This document shows positions 1-6,686 of a stretch of 10,219 bases of DNA, piece after piece (positions within the stretch are counted from its first letter, which is position 1; every line of letters begins with the position of its first letter). Location: positions 1-10,219 of the forward strand of contig CAZOBN010000117.1 in the NCBI GenBank assembly GCA_964577835.1. Reading direction: 5' to 3'. Position numbers and translations under genes: made by a program. The stretch is from CAVVYA01 sp964577835. GTDB taxonomy: Bacteria; Pseudomonadota; Alphaproteobacteria; SMXQ01. Below the pieces are notes generated by a model. The model did no database searches and was not told the origin of the DNA. It was given only the letters and a program-made list of their open reading frames with translations.

Positions 1-59
1 CCGGGATGGGGGAGGGCCGGGGTGGGGGTGACTCTTGCTTCAATGATAGCCAGTAATAG

Positions 60-75
60 GGCCGCCTGCGCGGCC
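60..75 (-). terminator. Possible weak terminator hairpin after the HEAT-like gene
   Basis: A perfect 6-bp inverted repeat (GGCCGC, 4-nt loop, GCGGCC) begins two bases after the TGA stop of the gene at 78-971 when read on the minus strand. It is followed by CTATTACT, which is only half T, so it is not a classical intrinsic terminator. The position directly after a stop codon is its main support. The remaining bases 1-59 hold nothing I can assign. Confidence 0.3.
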
Positions 76-77
76 GC

Positions 78-971
78 TCAGTGCAATCCGAGCAGGGTGT
101 GCTTGAAATCATCGTCCCAGGCGTGGGACGCGATGGTGGCCTGCGCCGAAAGGCTCTGGGCCGCGGCTTCGGCCAGCGGTCCGGCGGATTTGGGATCGAG
201 GAAAGCCTGCGCCGCAATGGCCTGGGCCTTGGTCGGATGGGCGATCGACAGAAAATGAAAGAGCACCGCCTGCGTGCCCGGCGGCAGAGGCGCGGCGTGC
301 GCGGCGAACTCGGCCGCGAAATTGGCGAAGGCCTCTTTCTCCATGATGCGCGACAACAGGCCGATCGCCATATGGCGCAGGGTATCGTCCCATTCCGTAT
401 CGACGAACCGGGTGAGCTGAGTCGCCAAGCCGTCGCCGCGCAGGCCCGCGACCGAATAGCCCATCAGCGCGCCCAAGCGATTCCACGGGTTGCCATGTTC
501 GAGGTTGTATTTCAACAGCGCCATGCCGGCAGCCCGGCGCGTCGGCACCATGCGCACAATCGTGCCGGCGATCTGCAACGCGAAGGCGCGGATCTTGCCG
601 TTGCGGTCGGTCGCCGCGCTGCGCACCAGTTCCCACGCGCGATCGGCATCGCTGCCGTAGCAGGCGAGAATGCATTCCTGGCGGAATCCATTGTCGGTGC
701 TGGTGGTAAAGGCGCGCGCCCAGAAATCGAAGTCGGGATCGCGCTTGCGCAGGGTCTCGATCACGGTCAAGTAGCGCAGCGTGCGCAGGCAGATGAGCTG
801 GTAGGGAGCCGGATTCTTCTCGTCTTCCCATTGGCTGAAGGCGAAGGCCATGGCCTCCTTCAGCTTCGGCCCGGTGAACGTGAACAGCGCGGGAAAGCGG
901 AATTCGCGCGCCAATTCCGGCGTGATCGATTTGAGCTGGCCGAGATAATGCTGGACGTCGAGCTCAATCAT
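78..971 (-). CDS. Hypothetical HEAT/armadillo-like helical repeat protein
   Basis: A 297-residue protein of unknown function. I do not recognise a named family. It is soluble, with no signal peptide or membrane segment, and appears to be built from successive amphipathic helix pairs: about residues 55-76, 97-118, 126-155, 163-190, 197-222 and 233-256. This pattern resembles HEAT or armadillo solenoids, which usually act as protein-binding scaffolds. No catalytic motif is visible. The composition is that of a real protein, unlike the Arg/Gly/His-rich antisense frame over the same bases. The ATG at 971 overlaps the stop of the upstream gene by 8 bp (ATGATTGA), so the two are probably translationally coupled and functionally linked. 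Only the coding call is firm; the HEAT resemblance is inference from helix spacing. Confidence 0.75.
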   Translation of the reverse strand: MIELDVQHYLGQLKSITPELAREFRFPALFTFTGPKLKEAMAFAFSQWEDEKNPAPYQLICLRTLRYLTVIETLRKRDPDFDFWARAFTTSTDNGFRQECILACYGSDADRAWELVRSAATDRNGKIRAFALQIAGTIVRMVPTRRAAGMALLKYNLEHGNPWNRLGALMGYSVAGLRGDGLATQLTRFVDTEWDDTLRHMAIGLLSRIMEKEAFANFAAEFAAHAAPLPPGTQAVLFHFLSIAHPTKAQAIAAQAFLDPKSAGPLAEAAAQSLSAQATIASHAWDDDFKHTLLGLH

Positions 972-1614
972 TCGCCCATTCCTGCCATTTGCTTTCCAGC
1001 AAGATCCAGGCGTCCGAACCGCGCGCGAACCAATTGTCGCACAGCTCGCTTTCGATTTCGTTGAGCTCGCCGATCAGCGCGACGCGCCGGATGGCGAAGA
1101 GTTCGGTGACGATGTCGAGCAGCAGTTGATAGTCCGACAGGCACGACGCGGGGATGATCTTCGGTCCGGAGGGATTCTGCGGGTCCGTCCTTTCGAGGCG
1201 CTGGCGCATGTGACGGATAGTTTCCGTGAGATTGTCCTCCAGCACCTTGAGCTGGGCATGGACCTCCTCGAGCGAACGGCAGCCCTCGAAGCCGTTCCAC
1301 GCTTCCCACAGCTTGGCGAGCACCGTGCTCGACCCCGAACCCTGCACGAGGCGGCTGTAACGGCTGGCGAGCTTTTCCAGACGGCGTGCAAAACTTGCGA
1401 GATGGTCGAGCGCATGGTGGCCGTTGGGCGGGCGAATTCTACCGAGATCGACGCCGGGCGGGAGCAGGCGGTCCAACTGGTCCTGCAAATCCTTGAGAAC
1501 CCGCTGCTCGGTGTGCTCTGCCAGGGCACGCGCCGCGCTCGGCGGACGGCCGAGATCCGATGGATCGAACCCCGACTTGCCGGTCACGGCCCCCTGCCCG
1601 TTAACCAAGCCCAT
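964..1614 (-). CDS. Hypothetical helical/coiled-coil protein
   Basis: A 216-residue soluble protein that I do not recognise. The first 30 residues look disordered (Gly, Ser and Pro rich). Charged, Leu-rich helices follow at about 34-52, 66-90, 98-142 and 158-195; the stretch from 113 to 142 has the heptad-like character of a coiled coil. The C-terminus is rich in Trp and acidic residues (W195, W203, W210, W213). It has no signal peptide, membrane span or enzyme motif. The ATG at 1614 follows an AGGGA ribosome-binding site about 7 nt upstream. It is the first gene of a two-gene unit with the HEAT-like gene (8-bp overlap), a layout that suggests the two products form a complex. A candidate EcfG stress promoter lies about 50 bp upstream. 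Confidence 0.72.
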   Translation of the reverse strand: MGLVNGQGAVTGKSGFDPSDLGRPPSAARALAEHTEQRVLKDLQDQLDRLLPPGVDLGRIRPPNGHHALDHLASFARRLEKLASRYSRLVQGSGSSTVLAKLWEAWNGFEGCRSLEEVHAQLKVLEDNLTETIRHMRQRLERTDPQNPSGPKIIPASCLSDYQLLLDIVTELFAIRRVALIGELNEIESELCDNWFARGSDAWILLESKWQEWAND

Positions 1615-1648
1615 TCAAAAATCCCTGTAAGGGCAAGTAGATCAACCT

Positions 1649-1658
1649 GTTAATTAAC
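1649..1658. promoter_or_regulatory. Perfect 10-bp AT-rich palindrome near the predicted transcription start
   Basis: GTTAATTAAC is a perfect palindrome in an otherwise GC-rich gap between divergent genes. It lies just downstream of the CGTT box of the candidate EcfG promoter, about where transcription of the minus-strand pair would begin. It could be an operator or simply a melted start region. There is no evidence for a specific binding protein. Confidence 0.25.
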
Positions 1659-1661
1659 GAT

Positions 1662-1687
1662 AACGGAGTCCGGGCGCAAGCGGTTCC
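1662..1687 (-). promoter_or_regulatory. Candidate EcfG (general stress response sigma) promoter
   Basis: On the minus strand the sequence reads GGAAC (1687-1683), 17 bp spacer, CGTT (1665-1662). This matches the alphaproteobacterial EcfG/RpoE2/SigT consensus GGAAC-N16-17-CGTT at all nine fixed bases. Transcription would start near 1655, giving a leader of about 40 nt before the ATG at 1614, which is a sensible distance. It points at the two-gene hypothetical unit and not at the divergent plus-strand gene. The call rests on consensus matching alone. Confidence 0.5.
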
Positions 1688-1818
1688 TCACAACCGGCTG
1701 TAGGTTGGCCTGGGAAATCCCCTTTCCGTGGACAGGTCGCAGGGCGCCTGTCATTTTATTACGCAGTTTGATGGAGAATGCGTACCGGCGAATTTCGGGG
1801 AAGCCCGCCGCCGAATGC

Positions 1819-1822
1819 GGAG
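1819..1822 (+). promoter_or_regulatory. Ribosome-binding site that sets the start of the 2OG-dioxygenase gene
   Basis: GGAG lies 5 nt before the ATG at 1828. The frame stays open upstream to a TTG at 1705, with another ATG at 1771, but neither has a comparable purine-rich site, and the extra N-terminal residues look unlike domain sequence. This supports 1828 as the start. A later ATG at 1927, nearer the edge of the first domain, has no clear site. Confidence 0.5.
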
Positions 1823-1827
1823 TGAAC

Positions 1828-2982
1828 ATGGCCATCGGACCGCGACCGAGCGACACGACCGCCCCAGGGGCGACGGGGCCATTGTCCGGGTCCGGCAGCG
1901 CCAGCGGTTCGTCCGCGGGCTTGCTCATGCACAACCGGCTGGAGGTCGGCGATCCTGCCGCACCGTTCATTCTGCCCGATTCGTCCGGCACCCAATGGAG
2001 CCCGCTGGACAACGACATGGCCGGCAAGCCCCTCCTGCTCCTCTTCCATGCCATGTTCCATGCCATGCGCCCGGTCGGGCAGAGCGCCGCCGCCTTTACG
2101 AGCGACCTGCAGCCGTTCATCGCCGCCCATGACGAATTCCAGCGCCTCGACTGCAACCTGTTCGGGCTGACCCGAACCGAGACCGCCGGCGACATTCGGA
2201 CGACGCCTAGCCCGGCCGATAGCAAGCCCGTCTTCCCGCTGCTCACCGATGACACGGGCGACGTCTTTCGCGCCTATGGCATGGAGGGGATGACCGGCAC
2301 GGTGGCCGTTCTGCTCAATGCCAATATGAAGATCGCCTATATCGGCGGCGGACAGGCGCCACCCGAGCCGGGACGCATTTTGGAGCTGCTGCGGCAGATC
2401 CAGCGCAGCCGGCCGCCCATTCCGCTGAGCGCCCATCCGCCGGTGCTGCTGGTGCCAGGCGCCCTGAGCGGCGCCGATTGCGGCGCCCTGGTGCAGCTTT
2501 GGCACCAGATGGACCAGCAGCACGGGGCCGTCGGCCATTCCGACGTGGATCCAAAATGCGTCAACTTTCTTCAAGAGTACGGCCGGGTGAAGCAGTATCT
2601 GATCGAAGACCCCCGGCTGCAGCAGGCGCTCGACGCCAAGCTCGCGCGCCGGCTCATGCCCGAGATCAGCAAGGCGTTCGATACGCGCGCCCCGCAGCGG
2701 GAGACCTATGCTCTGTCGTGCTACGATGCGTCGGACGGCGGCATGCTGCGGCCGCACCGCGACTGTGCCTCGCACGAAACCCGGCACCGACGCTTTACGG
2801 TGTCGGTCGCGCTCAACGACACCTTCCAGGGCGGCGCCCTGCGGTTCCGCGAATATGGCGAGCAGACCTACAACCTGCCGGTCGGCGGCGCGATCATCTT
2901 CTCCGCCGCCATCCTGCACGAAGTGCTGCCGATCACCACCGGCCGCCGCTTCGCGCTGGTGACGCATCTGTACGGGAAGTGA
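1828..2982 (+). CDS. Peroxiredoxin-like domain fused to a 2-oxoglutarate/Fe(II) dioxygenase (P4H type)
   Basis: A 384-residue two-domain cytoplasmic protein. Residues 1-33 are a low-complexity Gly/Ser/Pro linker. Residues ~37-195 look like an AhpC/TSA-type thioredoxin fold, but no cysteine stands where the peroxidatic Cys should follow the first core strand; the only Cys in this half is C109. Residues ~200-384 form a prolyl-4-hydroxylase-like 2OG-Fe(II) oxygenase: iron ligands H310 and D312 (HRD motif) and H364 (HEVLP), with R374 ten residues later to bind the 2-oxoglutarate carboxylate. The hydroxylase half thus appears catalytically intact, whereas the redoxin half is probably a binding or structural module. 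It probably hydroxylates a protein or small molecule, but the substrate is unknown. The gene stands alone, diverging from the hypothetical pair. A 12-bp tandem duplication lies in the degenerate redoxin loop. Confidence 0.88.
   Translation: MAIGPRPSDTTAPGATGPLSGSGSASGSSAGLLMHNRLEVGDPAAPFILPDSSGTQWSPLDNDMAGKPLLLLFHAMFHAMRPVGQSAAAFTSDLQPFIAAHDEFQRLDCNLFGLTRTETAGDIRTTPSPADSKPVFPLLTDDTGDVFRAYGMEGMTGTVAVLLNANMKIAYIGGGQAPPEPGRILELLRQIQRSRPPIPLSAHPPVLLVPGALSGADCGALVQLWHQMDQQHGAVGHSDVDPKCVNFLQEYGRVKQYLIEDPRLQQALDAKLARRLMPEISKAFDTRAPQRETYALSCYDASDGGMLRPHRDCASHETRHRRFTVSVALNDTFQGGALRFREYGEQTYNLPVGGAIIFSAAILHEVLPITTGRRFALVTHLYGK
2044..2067 (+). repeat. 12-bp perfect tandem duplication inside the redoxin domain
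   Basis: TTCCATGCCATG occurs twice back to back in frame, encoding Phe-His-Ala-Met twice (residues 73-80). It sits directly after the hydrophobic strand where peroxiredoxins place the loop carrying the peroxidatic cysteine. The reading frame is kept. Confidence 0.85.
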
Positions 2983-2999
2983 GCCTCAGCCAAGAGAGC

Positions 3000-3113
3000 G
3001 TCATGGCCGACTTGATCGGATCATCTTTCGGTAGCAGGTTGCCTGTCTCGCGACCGCAGCAGGACCACGAGACTGCGCGGCATGAGATGGCCCGATCAAG
3101 TCGGGCACATGAC
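3000..3113. repeat. REP/RIME-like paired palindromic intergenic element
   Basis: Two arms in inverted orientation, 3007-3019 (CCGACTTGATCGG) and 3092-3104 (CCGATCAAGTCGG), match perfectly over 13 bp. The match extends imperfectly outward to GTCATG at 3000-3005 and CATGAC at 3108-3113, and inward through a shared CATCT/AGATG. A further GTCTCG/CGAGAC pair (3045-3050 and 3068-3073) lies inside. Each arm is itself a small palindrome (CCGA-N5-TCGG). This layout resembles the mosaic palindromic repeats scattered between genes in Rhizobiales. It fills the gap between two converging genes, starting 17 bp after the stop at 2982 and ending 20 bp before the stop at 3134, so it may also end transcription from both sides. 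The family assignment is from memory of the general pattern, not a search. Confidence 0.6.
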
Positions 3114-3133
3114 GAATGATAAATCGCGCGCCC

Positions 3134-4507
3134 TCAGCCCGCGGCTGTGGCCGCGGCCTTCGCCATCTCGCCCGGCACCGCCGCACGGGCGAGTGCCGAG
3201 GCCGCAGGCAGCCCTTCCACCTTCCAGCACAGATCGATCAGCCGGTCGGTTTCCGCCTTCGACAGCACGCCCTCGGCGAGACCGCGAAACTTGGCTTCGA
3301 GGTCCTGGTCGCTCATCGGCCGCTCCAGGCTACCGATCGCGTGCTTCACATGTTTGTCAATTTTCTTGTTGTTCTTCAATGTGATGGACACCTTCGCCTC
3401 GGACTCGTGGAGCGTCGTGTCGGCAATTGCCTCGACCCGGTCGCGCAGGGCCACGACCTTGGGATCGCGCACCGCCGCGTCGCTGTATTCGGTCTCGCCT
3501 GCCGCGCCATGGATGAGAGCGACCGCCGCCGAGTGATAGACGCTGAACTTTCCTTCGAGCCCGACTTGCGGCATCTTCTTGCCGGTCAGTTCAAGCACCA
3601 GCGGATGGACGCGCACGGTGACGCGCTCGATGTCTTCGGCCTTCAGCTTGTGCTCGTTGCGCAACTGGATGCAGCCGTCGATCACCGGATGAATCACAAT
3701 GCCGCAGGCGAACGGTTTGTAGGTGTTGAGCGCCACTTCGAACGTCTTGCCGAGATCACGGGTGATCTCGTCGTAGTCCTGCTTTGTGGACATAACATTG
3801 GCGAAGCCGCGCTTGGCCTCGAGCACCTGGTTGGAGCTGGTAAAATCGCTCTGCGCCAGGAAGGCCGACGCCAGCCCGTTCTGCGCCGCGCGGCCGGGAT
3901 GGAAGCTCTTGCACATGGTACCGAACATCTCGCGGAAGCCCGACGACTGGGTGCCGGCGATGCCGAGCGCCCAGGTCATGCGCTGCTCGTTCAATCCGAG
4001 CAGCTTGCCGGCGGCCGCCGCCGCGCCGAAGACGCCCGCCGTGCCGGTGATATGCCAGCCGACGTCGTAGTGGGCCGGATAGACCGCGTTGCCGATGCGG
4101 CATTCGACCTCGACACCGAGGATGAAGGCATGCAGCAGGTCGGCGCCGCTGACCGGCCGATATTCGGCGAGCGCGAGGATCGCCGAGGCGACAGGCCCCG
4201 CCGGATGGATGATGGTCTTCAGATGCGTGTCGTCGAAATCGAACACATGGCTCGAGATGCCGTTGAGCAGCGCCGCGTGCATCACATCGATGCGCTCGCG
4301 GCGGCCGAGCACGGTAGCCTGCTCCGCGCCGGCAAAGGGCCGCAGCGCGGCCAGCGCGCGATTGACGGTTTCATGCCGCGAGCCGCCGACGGCGCAGCCC
4401 ATCCAATTGAGGATCGAGCGGGTCGCTTCGCGCCGCACCGTGGCCGGGATATCGGCCGGTTTCGCTCCAACCACATAACGGGCCAATATCCGGGTGATTT
4501 CAGTCAT
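3134..4507 (-). CDS. MmgE/PrpD family protein (second copy in operon)
   Basis: A 457-residue cytoplasmic enzyme of the MmgE/PrpD family, which includes 2-methylcitrate dehydratase, cis-aconitate decarboxylase and iminodisuccinate epimerase. The length is typical. Family landmarks are DFDDTH at 90-95, HPAGP at 101-105, GWHITGTAG at 150-158, KSFHPGRAAQNG at 200-211, KPFACG at 264-269 with H273, and KFSVYH at 320-325. By analogy with cis-aconitate decarboxylase, D90, T94, H101, H152, K200 and K264 should line the active site, and all are present. The frame is open upstream, but the ATG at 4507 has a GAGGAG site 7 nt before it and begins the family's usual N-terminus. It is the last gene of the transporter operon, 35 bp after the SDR. 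The specific reaction and substrate are unknown. Confidence 0.92.
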   Translation of the reverse strand: MTEITRILARYVVGAKPADIPATVRREATRSILNWMGCAVGGSRHETVNRALAALRPFAGAEQATVLGRRERIDVMHAALLNGISSHVFDFDDTHLKTIIHPAGPVASAILALAEYRPVSGADLLHAFILGVEVECRIGNAVYPAHYDVGWHITGTAGVFGAAAAAGKLLGLNEQRMTWALGIAGTQSSGFREMFGTMCKSFHPGRAAQNGLASAFLAQSDFTSSNQVLEAKRGFANVMSTKQDYDEITRDLGKTFEVALNTYKPFACGIVIHPVIDGCIQLRNEHKLKAEDIERVTVRVHPLVLELTGKKMPQVGLEGKFSVYHSAAVALIHGAAGETEYSDAAVRDPKVVALRDRVEAIADTTLHESEAKVSITLKNNKKIDKHVKHAIGSLERPMSDQDLEAKFRGLAEGVLSKAETDRLIDLCWKVEGLPAASALARAAVPGEMAKAAATAAG

Positions 4508-4514
4508 CGATACG

Positions 4515-4520
4515 CTCCTC
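4515..4520 (-). promoter_or_regulatory. Ribosome-binding site of the second MmgE/PrpD gene
   Basis: GAGGAG on the minus strand lies 7 nt before the ATG at 4507. It decides that start against an open-frame extension reaching back into the SDR gene. Confidence 0.7.
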
Positions 4521-4542
4521 ACGAAGGGAAGTCCGGGCGACG

Positions 4543-5304
4543 CTAGGCGAAGAACAGGCCGCCGTTGGCATGAATGGTCTGGCCGGTGATATAGCGCGCG
4601 CTCGGGCCGCTCAAATAGCGCACCAGGGCGGCGATCTCCTCGGATGTGCCTTTGCGTCCCACGAGCGGCATATGGCCAGCGTGGTGGGCCGGCACGCCGC
4701 CGGTGGAACTGGCCTGGCGTGCCGTGTCGATCAGGCCGGGCGCCACGCAATTCACCGTGATGTTGTGCGGCGCCAGATCGTGGGCCAGCGCGCGGGTCAA
4801 CCCGACAACCCCAGCTTTGGCGGCAATCACATGGGCGCGCCTGGCGGAGCCGGTATGGGCCGAAAGCCCACCCAGATTGACGATCACGCCCTGGCCCGAT
4901 GTCATCAGATGGGGGAACGCCTCATGGGCGCAGAGATAGGCTGCGTCAAGGATGATGCCGGTGATCTGCTTCCATTCGGCATAGCCGAGATCGGCGAAGG
5001 CGGTTTCCTTGCGCACGCCGGCGTTGTTGACCAGGATATCGAGCCGGCCGAACGAATCGATGGCGGTCGCGACCAGCCCCTTCACCGCAATGGGATCAGT
5101 GACGTCGGCAAGCTTGACGGTGGCCTTGCCACCCGCCGTGCGGATCTCCGCGACGACGCTCTCCGCCTCCGCCGTCGAACCGCGCGCATTGACCACCACT
5201 GCGGCCCCCGCGCGGGCGAGATCGATAGCGATGGCGCGTCCAATGTTGCGCGCGCTGCCGGTGACGATGGCAACGCGGCCATCCAGCTCCCTGCTGTCAC
5301 TCAT
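4543..5304 (-). CDS. SDR-fold protein lacking the canonical catalytic Asn-Ser-Tyr
   Basis: A 253-residue classical-length short-chain dehydrogenase/reductase fold. The Rossmann signature TGSARNIG (15-22) has Asn where the middle Gly of TGxxxGxG is usual. D67, NNAG (93-96) and the PG motif (189-190) are in place. Aligned by hand to FabG, the catalytic residues are altered: Ile118 for Asn, Gly146 for Ser and Val159 for Tyr of YxxxK; only Lys163 remains. S148 and H158 lie nearby. The surrounding residues are well conserved SDR sequence, so this looks like a specialised lineage, not decay. It may do atypical chemistry or bind a nucleotide without oxidoreduction. The ATG overlaps the upstream MmgE/PrpD stop by 4 bp (ATGA), with GGAG 8 nt before it, and the gene lies between the two MmgE/PrpD genes, implying a shared pathway. 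Automated annotation would probably call it a 3-oxoacyl-ACP reductase, which the residues do not support. Confidence 0.9.
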   Translation of the reverse strand: MSDSRELDGRVAIVTGSARNIGRAIAIDLARAGAAVVVNARGSTAEAESVVAEIRTAGGKATVKLADVTDPIAVKGLVATAIDSFGRLDILVNNAGVRKETAFADLGYAEWKQITGIILDAAYLCAHEAFPHLMTSGQGVIVNLGGLSAHTGSARRAHVIAAKAGVVGLTRALAHDLAPHNITVNCVAPGLIDTARQASSTGGVPAHHAGHMPLVGRKGTSEEIAALVRYLSGPSARYITGQTIHANGGLFFA

Positions 5305-6686
5305 TTGCGGAACTCCGTCAAAGCGTCGAGACGCGGCTGGGCGAAGATATTGCGCGACAGTTGCGCGAAGCGCTCCGCCGTAGGCCGGTCCCAGCCGCCA
5401 TACAGCGCATTGTCGAGGAATTTCGTTTCGAATTCGGCCATGCTCATGGGCGCGTGCGCCCCGCCGCGCATGTGCGGCTGGCGGAATTCACGCGTGCTGC
5501 CGTCGTTCAGCGTGGCGCGCAGATGGCCGGTGAAGTTGCGCGGATATTCGTCGTTGGGATTGACGATGTAGCGGATCTTGCCGGCGAGGGCGAGGACGGC
5601 GGCATCGCGGATTCGCTCCTCGGTAAACTGCGCGAAGCCGGCCCGGCGATCGAAGAAACCGACCGCCATGCAGAACGGCGTGCTGAACTTCGCCGCATAG
5701 GGCGTCTGTGGGTGATGCTTGACGGCGAGCGGCTCCCACAGCCGGTGCACCGTGCCCTCGCCCACCTCGCACAGGATGTCGGTAATGTCCTCCGCCCGCA
5801 CGCCGCTTTCGGCCAGCTTGATGGTACAGTCGATAAACGGCTGTGTCATGGTGCCGCAGGCGTAAGGCTTGAAAGCCACGGTCTCGATCACCCAGCGCTT
5901 GCCGAGCCCGTCGAGCAGTTGCGAAAAGTCGGGCGGCACCGAGGGGGCGAAGGCATGGTAGAAGCCGTGCACCCCATCGAGCACGGTGCGAGGGCCGACG
6001 AAGCCACCGCGTGCCATCAGGGCCGCGCGGATGCCCGCCTGGGCTGCCCAGCCGGCGTGCATGCGCTTGGTCCAGGTACCTTCCGCCAGATATTCGATGA
6101 TGCCCGAGGCCATGCTGCCGGCGATGCCGAGCGCCCAGGCAGCCTGCCGCGCGCCCAGGCCCCGGGCCGCGCTCACGCCGCCGGCGGCGGCCAGGGCGCC
6201 GAACACCGCCGTCGGATGGAAGCCGGCCTTATGCGTCGCCTGGGGCGCCACCAGGCTCAGCCGGCACATCAGTTCGACACCGATGGCGATGCCGACCAGT
6301 AGCCGGTCGCCACCGAGCCCCTCGCGCTCGCAAGCCGCCATGACCGCGGGCACGATCACGGCGCCGGAATGAACCGGGCCGCCCTCGAACGTGTCGTCGA
6401 AATCCTCGCCATGCGCCGCGGTGCCGTTGATCAGGGCGGCGCCGAATCCATCGAAGCTGCCGCGATGCCCAAGCGCCGTCGCGGCACCGCCGCGGTCCAC
6501 CGCCGCCAGGGTGGCGGCGATATAATCCTCATGGCGCGCGGCGATGCACAGCCCGGCGACGTCGAGGAACAGCTTGCGCACCATCTCGACGGTGTCCGGC
6601 GGCAGGGACTCGGGTTGTGTGGCGGCGAGCCATCCGGCGATCTGTTCGGCCACCGCCGGCTTGTTCGAACTGTCAGCAATTGTCAT
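5301..6686 (-). CDS. MmgE/PrpD family protein (first copy in operon)
   Basis: A 461-residue cytoplasmic MmgE/PrpD protein, clearly divergent from the second copy further down the operon. Landmarks in order: AAHGEDFDDT at 90-99, GGPVHSG at 102-108, AGFHPT at 154-159, TWTKRMHAGWAAQAG at 204-218, KPYACG at 273-278 and AAKFSTPF at 331-338. The probable active-site residues D95, T99, H106, H157, K208 and K273 are all present by analogy with cis-aconitate decarboxylase. Enzymes of this family act on carboxylic acids by dehydration, decarboxylation or epimerisation; which applies here is not known. Its ATG overlaps the tctA stop by 4 bp (ATGA), with an AGGGA site about 8 nt upstream, so it is translated in coupling with the transporter. 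This linkage is the best clue that its substrate is the imported acid or a derivative. Confidence 0.92.
   Translation of the reverse strand: MTIADSSNKPAVAEQIAGWLAATQPESLPPDTVEMVRKLFLDVAGLCIAARHEDYIAATLAAVDRGGAATALGHRGSFDGFGAALINGTAAHGEDFDDTFEGGPVHSGAVIVPAVMAACEREGLGGDRLLVGIAIGVELMCRLSLVAPQATHKAGFHPTAVFGALAAAGGVSAARGLGARQAAWALGIAGSMASGIIEYLAEGTWTKRMHAGWAAQAGIRAALMARGGFVGPRTVLDGVHGFYHAFAPSVPPDFSQLLDGLGKRWVIETVAFKPYACGTMTQPFIDCTIKLAESGVRAEDITDILCEVGEGTVHRLWEPLAVKHHPQTPYAAKFSTPFCMAVGFFDRRAGFAQFTEERIRDAAVLALAGKIRYIVNPNDEYPRNFTGHLRATLNDGSTREFRQPHMRGGAHAPMSMAEFETKFLDNALYGGWDRPTAERFAQLSRNIFAQPRLDALTEFRK

Noticed and set aside
81..1064. Long plus-strand open frame opposite the HEAT-like gene
   Set aside because: Its translation is very rich in Arg, Gly and His with no domain-like pattern; it is the antisense shadow of the minus-strand gene in GC-rich DNA.
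1705..1827. Upstream TTG (1705) and ATG (1771) starts for the dioxygenase fusion
   Set aside because: No good ribosome-binding site and non-domain sequence; the ATG at 1828 has GGAG at the right distance.
1759..2967. 402-codon minus-strand open frame opposite the redoxin-dioxygenase gene
   Set aside because: Arg/Gly/Gln/His-rich shadow. The plus-strand frame has clear catalytic motifs.
3116..4546. 476-codon plus-strand open frame opposite the second MmgE/PrpD gene
   Set aside because: Antisense shadow of a gene with unmistakable family motifs; no recognisable protein features.
4508..4750. N-terminal extension of the second MmgE/PrpD gene into the SDR gene
   Set aside because: The extension is the shadow of the SDR coding sequence; GAGGAG before 4507 and the family N-terminus fix the start.
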